A stretch of DNA of 21,664 nt, taken from NCBI GenBank assembly GCA_900546385.1, contig URCT01000033.1:1-21664 (forward strand). The letters are read 5' to 3'. A program made the position numbers and the translations under genes. The DNA is from an uncultured Eubacteriales bacterium. Lineage in GTDB: Bacteria; Bacillota; Clostridia; Oscillospirales; CAG-382. The notes below the pieces were generated by a model. The model did no database searches. It saw only the letters and a list, made by a program, of their open reading frames with translations, and had not been told where the DNA came from. Shown one piece after another: positions 14,811-20,775 of the stretch (position 1 is the stretch's first letter; every line of letters starts with the position of its first letter).

Positions 14811-16760
14811 ATGCTTGATCGAAAACAATATGAAAATCCGCAAAATATATATCGGATTTACCGGTTGTCACACGGAATGCCGGAGGATTGCGCAAGCACC
14901 GTTGATACGCTTCAGGCACAAGGCTTTGGCGGCGTGGTGCTAAACGCCGCTTGGCACGAAAAGCCGGAGGACACGGAGAAATACCTCCAAAACGAAGCAG
15001 ATTTTGCGGTGCTTGACCATAAAATTGACGTGTGCACCCAAAAAGGCTTCGGCGTTTGGCTGTATGACGAAAAAGGCTATCCGAGCGGCTCTGCCGACGG
15101 CCTTACGCTTGCCGGCCATCCGGAATATGAAGCCAAAGGCTTTACGGCGATTGAAACGCACGGAAAGCCGTATCAGGTGGAAATGCCGTTTGAAAAAGTC
15201 ATCTATGCAACCGATGAAACCGGCGCACCGGCAGCCTTTGACGAAACCGGTGCCGAGAATGCACATATTTGCTATGTGACCTCGCCGGTGTTCGAAGGCA
15301 GTCATGCACAAAAATGCGGTTGGGGACCGCGCCGCTATCCGAATCTCATGGATAAAGAGGCCATTGCCGCCTTTATCCACTGCACCTATGACCGCTATTA
15401 CGAGAAAATCAAACATTTTGATGCCTTTGAAGCGGTTTTTACCGACGAACCGAGCTTGATGAGTGCTTATGTCAACTGCTCCTCTCCCATGAAGCACACC
15501 TTCTTGCCGTGGCATGATACGCTGCCCGATGTGTTCCGGCAAATGCATGGCGTTTCCTTGTATGAAATCATCGGCGAGCTGTTCGATGAAACAGACACGT
15601 ATCGCCCGGGAAAGCGGATGTTTTGGGAAACCGTTGCCGAAATGGTGAATAACGCGTATTTCAAGCAAATTGCAGCTTGGTGTGACAAGCATCACATTCG
15701 TTTTTCCGGCCATGCGCTGTTAGAGGAATGCATTTCCATGCACGTGCCGCTGTACGGAAATCTTCTCAAATGCTTAAAATCGTTTGATTATCCCGGTGTG
15801 GATATGCTGACCGGTGATCCGAAAGCTTTTTTACACAATGAAACCATGCAGTATTGCATGGCGGCCAAATATGTTGGCAGCGCCTCCCGCATGACCGGCA
15901 AAACTTCGAAGGTCATGGTGGAGATCTGTCCGCTTTGCGACCATAATAACGGCGGTGATTTCACGGTGGAGCAGGAGATCGGCACCATGGATTTGCTCTT
16001 CTTTGCCGGTATCAATCACATCAATTCGTATTTGGATCCGTCACGTTTGAACGGCAAGAGCAAATTGTATGCCGACTATTTCGCAAGAGCTTCCTACGTG
16101 CTTCGTGACAGCCGCTGGAACGGAAAAATCGGTGTGTATTATCCGATCGAAACCATGCAAGGCTATTATCATCCGTCAAACGTCGGCGTCAATACCGGTG
16201 CTGTCGTAACGCCGACCGAAAAACGCGTGGAAGCGACCCTCTTCCGCCTGCATCGGCAGTTGTACGAAAACGGCTTGGATTTTACGGTGGTCGATGCCGC
16301 ATGGCTTAAAAAAGCGTCACTTTCCGACGGTGTGTTCGCGTTAAATGGCTTGGAGATTTCAGCGCTTGTTATGCCGGCCGTTGCGGTTTTAGATGAAGCT
16401 GTACGGGTTCGGTTAACTGAATTTCAAAAGCAAGGCGGCCTTGTTGTGTGGTGTGAGGCTTGTCCCGAAGATATGAATGTACCGCTGACGGAGGATCCGG
16501 TGCCGCTTTTGAAAGCGCATATTCCGTGCGATCTTTCGGTTGAAGCCGATTTTCCGAAGGAGCTCTTTATCGGTTCGTATAGTAAAGACGGCAAACGGTT
16601 GTACTATTTGGTCAATGCGTCGGATAAAGTCAATATGGTGAAAGTGTCGTTTGCGGACGGCGCCCCGTTTGAAGTGTGGCATAATCTCGACGGAACGGTC
16701 ACAGAGGACGCGGATGTGACGCTTGATCCGTATACCTCCGTGTTTGTGGTGGAACAATAG
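14811..16760 (+). CDS. Cytoplasmic glycoside hydrolase, GH106/GH42-like TIM barrel
   Basis: 649 aa. ATG 14811 is preferred: GGGAG lies 7 nt upstream, while the earlier in-frame ATG (14772) falls inside the terminator hairpin. There is no signal peptide, so it acts inside the cell, presumably on imported oligosaccharides. The N-terminal two thirds look like a TIM barrel: LQAQGFGGVVLNAAW (about 32), WLYDEKGYPSGSADG (about 83-97), AVFTDEPSL (about 207, the Asp-Glu pair being a catalytic candidate), FSGHALLEE (about 298) and MVEICPLCDHNN (about 370). Residues about 480-570 look like the flavodoxin-like domain that follows the barrel in such enzymes (ALVMPAVAVLDEAVRVRLTE, GGLVVWCE), then a short beta domain. 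The WxYDExGYPSG phrase is typical of GH106 (alpha-L-rhamnosidase) relatives, but this protein is shorter than classical members (often 900 or more). Substrate not assignable. Confidence 0.68.
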   Translation: MLDRKQYENPQNIYRIYRLSHGMPEDCASTVDTLQAQGFGGVVLNAAWHEKPEDTEKYLQNEADFAVLDHKIDVCTQKGFGVWLYDEKGYPSGSADGLTLAGHPEYEAKGFTAIETHGKPYQVEMPFEKVIYATDETGAPAAFDETGAENAHICYVTSPVFEGSHAQKCGWGPRRYPNLMDKEAIAAFIHCTYDRYYEKIKHFDAFEAVFTDEPSLMSAYVNCSSPMKHTFLPWHDTLPDVFRQMHGVSLYEIIGELFDETDTYRPGKRMFWETVAEMVNNAYFKQIAAWCDKHHIRFSGHALLEECISMHVPLYGNLLKCLKSFDYPGVDMLTGDPKAFLHNETMQYCMAAKYVGSASRMTGKTSKVMVEICPLCDHNNGGDFTVEQEIGTMDLLFFAGINHINSYLDPSRLNGKSKLYADYFARASYVLRDSRWNGKIGVYYPIETMQGYYHPSNVGVNTGAVVTPTEKRVEATLFRLHRQLYENGLDFTVVDAAWLKKASLSDGVFALNGLEISALVMPAVAVLDEAVRVRLTEFQKQGGLVVWCEACPEDMNVPLTEDPVPLLKAHIPCDLSVEADFPKELFIGSYSKDGKRLYYLVNASDKVNMVKVSFADGAPFEVWHNLDGTVTEDADVTLDPYTSVFVVEQ

Positions 16761-16775
16761 AAAAGAGGCGGTTGT

Positions 16776-17576
16776 GTGAAATTTGCCTATATCGGAATTG
16801 ATCTATTTTTGCCGGCTTTGCAGATTCTTTTGGACGAAAACCAAGAGCTTGTAGCGTTGTTCACCTGCGAAACGGATGATCTGACGGAATTTCATGACGG
16901 TGTAACGGCACTTGCCGTTGCACGCGGCGTGCCGGTGACGACCGAACGGATACGGGTGGCGGATTTCAAGCGTTTACAGGAAAAAGGCTGTGATTTTGTT
17001 ATATGCGCCGGTTATTATTATAAAATTCCGGTGTATCCGGAACTCCCGACGGTCAACATTCATCCGTCGCTTCTCCCATATGGCCGCGGCGGCTGGCCGA
17101 TGCCGCTTGACATCCTAAACTGCCGGAAAACCAGCGGTGTCACGATCCATAAGATTGCCGAAGGCTTTGATACGGGCGATATCCTCTTGCAGCGCGCCTT
17201 TGATTTGGATGCAGCCGAAACGCTCGAAACCTTGATGAACAAGGTCTATGCGCTTCTGCCGGAAATGCTGCACACGCTGGTAACGGATTTCGATTCGCTC
17301 TACCGCAACGCCCGACCGCAGGGCGACGGCGTATATTTGCCTATGCCGGAAAAAGAAATGTATACGATAACGCCGGATACGCCCTTTGAAAAGGCCGAGC
17401 GCATCTTGCGTGCCTTCTATGGGTATGACTGCTACTATCAGACCGACAGCGCGGAATATCGCCTGATACGGGCAAAGGCCGTGCGAACCGCGCAAGAGTG
17501 CAGGGAAGCGGTCTACTTTCCGATAAAGGACGGCTATGTTGTTTGTCGGAAAAACGATGTTTTGCAAATGAAATAA
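16776..17576 (+). CDS. Formyltransferase family protein (Fmt-like fold, not standard Fmt)
   Basis: 266 aa, starting at GTG 16776, 8 nt after AAGAGG and 15 nt after the glycosidase stop, so the two genes are probably co-transcribed. The family transfers formyl from N10-formyltetrahydrofolate to an amine. Visible: Rossmann-like start MKFAYIGIDLFLPALQILLD, VICAGYYYKIP, the signature INIHPSLLP-like NIHPSLLPYGRGGWP, and GVTIHKIAEGFDTGDILLQ. The catalytic triad is intact: N94, H96, D132, with the same spacing as N106/H108/D144 of E. coli Fmt. At 266 aa it is shorter than Fmt (about 310) and has an unusual C-terminus, so a sugar or other small-molecule N-formyltransferase is more likely than tRNA formylation. 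Next to a glycosidase, an amino-sugar substrate is an attractive guess, not shown. Confidence 0.75.
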   Translation: MKFAYIGIDLFLPALQILLDENQELVALFTCETDDLTEFHDGVTALAVARGVPVTTERIRVADFKRLQEKGCDFVICAGYYYKIPVYPELPTVNIHPSLLPYGRGGWPMPLDILNCRKTSGVTIHKIAEGFDTGDILLQRAFDLDAAETLETLMNKVYALLPEMLHTLVTDFDSLYRNARPQGDGVYLPMPEKEMYTITPDTPFEKAERILRAFYGYDCYYQTDSAEYRLIRAKAVRTAQECREAVYFPIKDGYVVCRKNDVLQMK

Positions 17577-17637
17577 AAAATCAACCCCAAAGCCGGTCGC
17601 TGTTCTTACGTAACAGACAAGCTTTGGGGTTGATTTT
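17577..17637. terminator. Bidirectional terminator between convergent operons
   Basis: Perfect 17-bp inverted repeat: AAAATCAACCCCAAAGC (17577-17593) and GCTTTGGGGTTGATTTT (17621-17637), with a nested CTGTT/AACAG stem (17600-17604, 17612-17616). It begins at the formyltransferase stop and lies 45 bp from the DUF1643 stop on the other strand. A/T runs flank both sides, so it can serve both transcription units. Confidence 0.88.
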
Positions 17638-17682
17638 GGATAGACCTACTTGAATTTTTTTGCAAATCGGTGATCGCTACTT

Positions 17683-18321
17683 CTAAAATGTCCATGCAAG
17701 AAACGAATGTATGTACGGCTCGGGATCAAACGGCTCAAGAAGCGAATTTTTTGGCAGATACAGCGGATGGTGCGGATGACCGACTTTGGAGCGGCTTCCG
17801 GCAGTGAACCAGTTGACACCGTATTTTTGCCCGATTTTGACCATATCGCCGACGCATTCAAAGAGATATCGCCGCTTTTCGATGATCGCGCCCCATGCCG
17901 CCCATACGGCAGGCGTGTTCCCGGTTTCGGACAGGTTCAGTGCATATTCAAAAGCTTTCATATTTTCGGCGTGCAGATAGGCGTTGCACGTTTTTTCCAT
18001 GTCGTCGGGATTGGTGGCGCGCTGGGGATAGAGATTGAACATGATAAAGCTGTCAAATCCGTTGAAATGCGCAATGCGCTCGACGGATTTTAAGGTGTTG
18101 TCCAAATGATCGGGTGCGGCGGTGGAAGGGTTGATGCCAATGCAAATGAGCGGCTTTTTGCCGCGCGTGCCGAGAATGTATCGGTATTCGTCGTAGACCG
18201 GCGGCACATACAGCCACGTTTCGGAATTGTAGTCATTTTGCGGAAGAAGCGCTTTTTCAAGCGCTTCTTCAAAGGATAAGACCGCAAGCGATGCGGTTGT
18301 GTTTACAGAAGGAATATGCAT
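17683..18321 (-). CDS. DUF1643 domain protein
   Basis: 212 aa, last gene of the minus-strand operon. Start ATG at 18321 has AAAGGAG 7 nt upstream; the frame is open further, but that would overlap the SpoIID-like gene. The signature is ICIGINPSTAAPDHLDNTLK (residues about 59-78), followed by RIAHFNGFDSFIMFNLYPQRATNP, which is diagnostic of DUF1643, a small family of unknown biochemical role. A C-terminal stretch (VNWFTAGSRSKVGHPHHPLY) holds conserved-looking His and Lys residues. No signal peptide, so cytoplasmic. It follows the SpoIID-like stop by 19 nt, suggesting co-transcription but not necessarily related function. Confidence 0.85.
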   Translation of the reverse strand: MHIPSVNTTASLAVLSFEEALEKALLPQNDYNSETWLYVPPVYDEYRYILGTRGKKPLICIGINPSTAAPDHLDNTLKSVERIAHFNGFDSFIMFNLYPQRATNPDDMEKTCNAYLHAENMKAFEYALNLSETGNTPAVWAAWGAIIEKRRYLFECVGDMVKIGQKYGVNWFTAGSRSKVGHPHHPLYLPKNSLLEPFDPEPYIHSFLAWTF

Positions 18322-18340
18322 GGGTTTGCTCCTTTGCAGT

Positions 18341-19717
18341 TTAATCGGCGTTCTCGTCGGAACTGCCGGAAAAGAGCGGAACAAGATTGGTTCCGGGATA
18401 ATAGGTGGCAAGGATCTCTGCATACGAAAAACCGGCATCCGCCATACAGCGTGAGCCGAATTGGCTGAGTCCAACGCCGTGTCCGTAGCCGCAGCCGTCA
18501 AACACAAGCACCGGCTTCATGCCGCTTGTCGTATGCTCACCGTCTGCCGAAAGGTAGGTGTAGCCGCCGATTCCGGTCAAATCGTATGTGCCGTTTGCGG
18601 AAATGACCGATACAGCCGGCGTGATTTCGCTGTCATCCGGTACATAGGCGTGCGCAATATCGAAATTGGCGCTCTTGACGAGCTTCCCGAAAAATGACCG
18701 AACGCTTCCGGAATTTTTGAGCACGATTTTGTTGCCGGCACCGTCGGTGACCGTCATGCTTTCGATATAGCCGGAGTTTTTACGCGCGTAATCCAAGTCG
18801 GCAATGCCGTCGGTGAGGCGCGCAAGGTAGGTCGGCGCGATGTAGCTTAACAGCTCGTCCTCTAAAATCACACTTTCCCATTTCCCGTTTGGAACGTTGC
18901 GGTAATCCTCATACGGCGTGAAAACGGTCGTAAGATACGGAAATTCCGCCGCATTGCTGCCCCAGGCGGCAGACGCGCTTTCGGTGTAGCCGCCGTTTGA
19001 AGAATGATACGGCGTGGTCGCGAGCGTGTCCTTGTATTTCAGAACAAGACCGGATGTTTCGGCAAGAGCCGTATCGGTTCGTTCATGCTCCTTAGACGCA
19101 CCGCTGTACACCTGGCAGTGCGTGGTGGCACACAAATCGAAGCCGGAGGCGGTGTGCGAGGAGGCCATGGTGCTGCGAAGCGCATATGTGCGTGCCGCAA
19201 CGGCCGCTGCTTTGAGCGCTTCCATATGCCAGCTTGCATAAACTTCGCTTGGCAGAACGCCGCGTAAATAGTCCTCAAGATCCAATACATTCACAACGGT
19301 TATGGTTCCGTCTTCAGCGGCAAATAGTTCAAAACCGCCGCGATAGGGCTTCTCCGCGTAAAGAATCGTTTCGTCCGGTTCAAGCGGTTCAACGGAGATT
19401 TTTTTGCCTTCGGCGACCGATGCGATTTCCGTGCCGAAGACGGTGGCTGCATGAAGCGTGTTTTCCGAGACGGTGAAAACGAGCCGGTTCACATCCAAGC
19501 TTACCGGTTCAAACTCTTCGCTTTCGACACGGACGGTAAAACCGCCCTGTGCTTCAAGCGTCGCGGAATCTGCGGCAGATTGACCGTAGGAAAGCCCGAT
19601 GCGCACCGGCGTCGGATATTCGGCCGCACTTGTCGCAAAAGAAAATACGGCACTTATCGTCATCATAAGTGCCGCAAGTCTCGGAAGGTGTCTGAAAATT
19701 GTCAAACGCTTTCTCAT
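18341..19717 (-). CDS. SpoIID/LytB-domain protein (peptidoglycan lytic transglycosylase-like)
   Basis: 458 aa. SpoIID-family proteins cleave denuded glycan strands of peptidoglycan during spore engulfment; vegetative relatives (LytB type) also exist. Start ATG 19717 overlaps the preceding stop as ATGA and has no strong Shine-Dalgarno, indicating translational coupling. Residues 1-31 are a signal peptide. The SpoIID core begins near 125 (YRGGFELF); VLDLEDYLRGVLPSEV (144-159) carries the candidate catalytic Glu158; KAAAVAARTYAL (169-180); YHSSNGGYTES (237-247); and the closing signature GYGHGVGLSQFG (410-421). It is longer than B. subtilis SpoIID (about 340), with an extended N-terminal region (about 32-124). 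Which paralogue it is, sporulation or cell wall, cannot be decided because the typical SpoIID neighbours are absent. Confidence 0.88.
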   Translation of the reverse strand: MRKRLTIFRHLPRLAALMMTISAVFSFATSAAEYPTPVRIGLSYGQSAADSATLEAQGGFTVRVESEEFEPVSLDVNRLVFTVSENTLHAATVFGTEIASVAEGKKISVEPLEPDETILYAEKPYRGGFELFAAEDGTITVVNVLDLEDYLRGVLPSEVYASWHMEALKAAAVAARTYALRSTMASSHTASGFDLCATTHCQVYSGASKEHERTDTALAETSGLVLKYKDTLATTPYHSSNGGYTESASAAWGSNAAEFPYLTTVFTPYEDYRNVPNGKWESVILEDELLSYIAPTYLARLTDGIADLDYARKNSGYIESMTVTDGAGNKIVLKNSGSVRSFFGKLVKSANFDIAHAYVPDDSEITPAVSVISANGTYDLTGIGGYTYLSADGEHTTSGMKPVLVFDGCGYGHGVGLSQFGSRCMADAGFSYAEILATYYPGTNLVPLFSGSSDENAD

Positions 19718-19869
19718 AGCGCAAAGAATGCGGGAATGACGGCAATCAGCGTTGAGATAATGAACAGCGCGGCAAGCGTAAACACTAAAATGCGCGTTCC
19801 CCAAACCTTAAAATTTGCTTTTGCCTTTTTCTTTGCAGCTTTTTCTGCGGAAATTTCTGTCTTAGCCAA
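19714..19869 (-). CDS. 51-residue single-pass membrane protein, TTG start
   Basis: Small gene wedged between two larger ones. Translation from TTG (19869) gives MAKTEISAEKAAKKKAKANF, then one hydrophobic helix (about 27-48, ILVFTLAALFIISTLIAVIP) and a short tail. The TTG overlaps the stop of the upstream gene, the stop overlaps the ATG of the SpoIID-like gene (ATGA), and AGGGGTG lies 9 nt before the TTG. An in-frame ATG at 19908 would add 13 residues and overlap the upstream coding end. The tight overlaps on both sides argue that it is a real gene. The Lys-rich N-terminus should stay in the cytoplasm. Function unknown; it was not recognised as a named family. Confidence 0.72.
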   Translation of the reverse strand: MAKTEISAEKAAKKKAKANFKVWGTRILVFTLAALFIISTLIAVIPAFFAL

Positions 19870-20380
19870 TGTAGTATTCACCCCTAACCAATATGTATGA
19901 TTTTTCATTGATCACTTCGATGCCTCGTCCGTCGCCGCCGCGCGGAATCAAGCAATACGAGTTGAAAGCAACCGAATCGCCGTTCAGGTATTCAACACCG
20001 CCGGTGATATCGGCAATGCCTTGTCCCTCAAACGGGGAAATGACGGTAACCGCACTTCCCGGACGAACGATGAATTCCAAAACGGAATTTGTGTACAGCT
20101 TCGCGCCTTTTTCAAGCTCCAACAGCGTGTAGGTGCCGTTTGCGGCCGCATCCGGTGTCTGCGGCGTATCCGGCTCGGATACCGTGCCGCCGGTTTTGGC
20201 AACCTCCATTAACACATCTTTTTTGAACTGCGGCAGAAGCACGTCGGTAAGATAGCTGAGCGTGACAAGCGGATCGTTTCCGTCCGAATCCGAATACGAA
20301 ACGAGCGAAAAGGCGAAAACGGACAGAAGCATCACGCAGACAAGTGCTGCCGCACCGATTTTTAACGACTTGTGTTTCAT
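19862..20380 (-). CDS. Hypothetical signal-anchored extracytoplasmic protein
   Basis: 172 aa, first gene of the minus-strand operon. ATG 20380 is preceded by AAAGGAG. A basic N-terminus and hydrophobic helix (residues 7-28, IGAAALVCVMLLSVFAFSLV) form a signal anchor or signal peptide. Residues about 65-82 are a Pro/Thr/Ala-rich spacer, and residues about 83-172 look like a compact beta domain (YTLLELEKGAKLYTNSVLEF, FEGQGIADITGGVEYLNGD). The end GEYYIG overlaps the start of the 51-aa gene. No family is recognised. Coupling to a SpoIID-like gene suggests an envelope or spore-coat role by association only. Confidence 0.75.
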   Translation of the reverse strand: MKHKSLKIGAAALVCVMLLSVFAFSLVSYSDSDGNDPLVTLSYLTDVLLPQFKKDVLMEVAKTGGTVSEPDTPQTPDAAANGTYTLLELEKGAKLYTNSVLEFIVRPGSAVTVISPFEGQGIADITGGVEYLNGDSVAFNSYCLIPRGGDGRGIEVINEKSYILVRGEYYIG

Positions 20381-20430
20381 ATCCGACTCCTTTCGCGGCT
20401 TGTGATACAGCTTTTACAATTACCTTTTCT

Positions 20431-20459
20431 ATTGTAGCACAATTTGCGCCGGTTTTCAA
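20431..20459 (-). promoter_or_regulatory. Extended SigA-type promoter of the minus-strand operon
   Basis: Read on the minus strand: TTGAAA (20459-20454), 17-bp spacer, TACAAT (20436-20431), with TGC directly before the -10 (extended -10). The start would be near 20424, leaving a leader of about 43 nt. A housekeeping promoter here means the operon is at least partly vegetative and not controlled only by a sporulation sigma factor. Confidence 0.75.
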
Positions 20460-20463
20460 GAGG

Positions 20464-20489
20464 AAATTGCTGGTTTTGGCAATTTTTTT
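20464..20489 (+). terminator. Terminator-like hairpin between divergent promoters
   Basis: AAATTGC (20464-20470) and GCAATTT (20479-20485) with an 8-nt loop, the T run continuing to 20489. It points along the plus strand, where no gene precedes it, so it may insulate the downstream control region or stop antisense transcription. A 7-bp AT-rich stem is modest evidence. Confidence 0.35.
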
Positions 20490-20551
20490 GTGTTGCCGCG
20501 GTGGAAGTCGGCCGGGCAGTTCGAAAAGCGGTTCTGAAAAATACACGCAGC

Positions 20552-20568
20552 GACAACCGTAGGTTGTC
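20552..20568. promoter_or_regulatory. Candidate operator, copy 1 (GACAACC gta GGTTGTC)
   Basis: Perfect 7-bp inverted repeat with a 3-nt centre, 21 bp upstream of the -35 box of promoter 1. A further half-site AACAACTT follows at 20574-20581. The arrangement is repeated in copy 2 with the same spacing to its promoter, which makes a regulator-binding role likely. The downstream XRE-domain protein is the obvious candidate ligand (inference). Confidence 0.65.
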
Positions 20569-20589
20569 AAAAGAACAACTTAAAATTGC

Positions 20590-20618
20590 TTGACAGCATC
20601 GCGCGAAATCTGTATGAT
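20590..20618 (+). promoter_or_regulatory. Upstream promoter 1 of the XRE-ADP-ribosylglycohydrolase gene
   Basis: TTGACA (20590-20595), 17-bp spacer, TATGAT (20613-20618): nearly perfect housekeeping promoter. Its transcript would begin near 20625 and run through operator copy 2 and promoter 2, so binding at copy 2 could also act as a roadblock. Confidence 0.78.
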
Positions 20619-20674
20619 TAAGGTAAAGAGCGGATTTGGAAGGCTTTTAGCGAAAGATGGCTTTCTGCAAGGCC

Positions 20675-20691
20675 GACAACCGCAGGTTGTT
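20675..20691. promoter_or_regulatory. Candidate operator, copy 2 (GACAACC gca GGTTGTT)
   Basis: Same palindrome as copy 1 with one mismatch at the outermost base (6-bp perfect core ACAACC/GGTTGT) and a conserved third half-site AACAACTT at 20697-20704. It lies 21 bp before the -35 of promoter 2. Confidence 0.65.
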
Positions 20692-20712
20692 AAAATAACA
20701 ACTTTAAAATGC

Positions 20713-20741
20713 TTGACGATATCAAAATAAAACGGTATGAT
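20713..20741 (+). promoter_or_regulatory. Downstream promoter 2 of the XRE-ADP-ribosylglycohydrolase gene
   Basis: TTGACG (20713-20718), 17-bp spacer, TATGAT (20736-20741). Transcription would start near 20748, giving a leader of about 28 nt that contains the AAGGAGG at 20761-20767. Confidence 0.75.
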
Positions 20742-20775
20742 AGAAACATAAAAACACTTTAAGGAGGCATTATTT

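Larger units (their letters stand above)
20552..20741. repeat. Tandem duplication of operator-promoter module, 123-bp period
   Basis: Two modules (20552-20618 and 20675-20741) share the order palindrome, AACAACTT half-site, TTGAC(A/G), 17-bp spacer, TATGAT. Operator-to-minus-35 distance is 38 bp (start to start) in both, and operators, -35 and -10 boxes are all offset by exactly 123 bp. The sequence in between (20619-20674) and the promoter spacers are diverged, so only the functional elements are conserved. Confidence 0.8.

Noticed and set aside
14940..15713. 257-residue minus-strand frame opposite the glycosidase, and a 209-residue one at 5835-6464 opposite a permease
   Set aside because: Compositional shadows without start signals, domain resemblance or promoters.
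18322..18507. Longer N-terminus for the DUF1643 protein
   Set aside because: The extension would overlap the 3' end of the SpoIID-like gene in another frame; ATG 18321 has a strong AAAGGAG and gives the expected family length.
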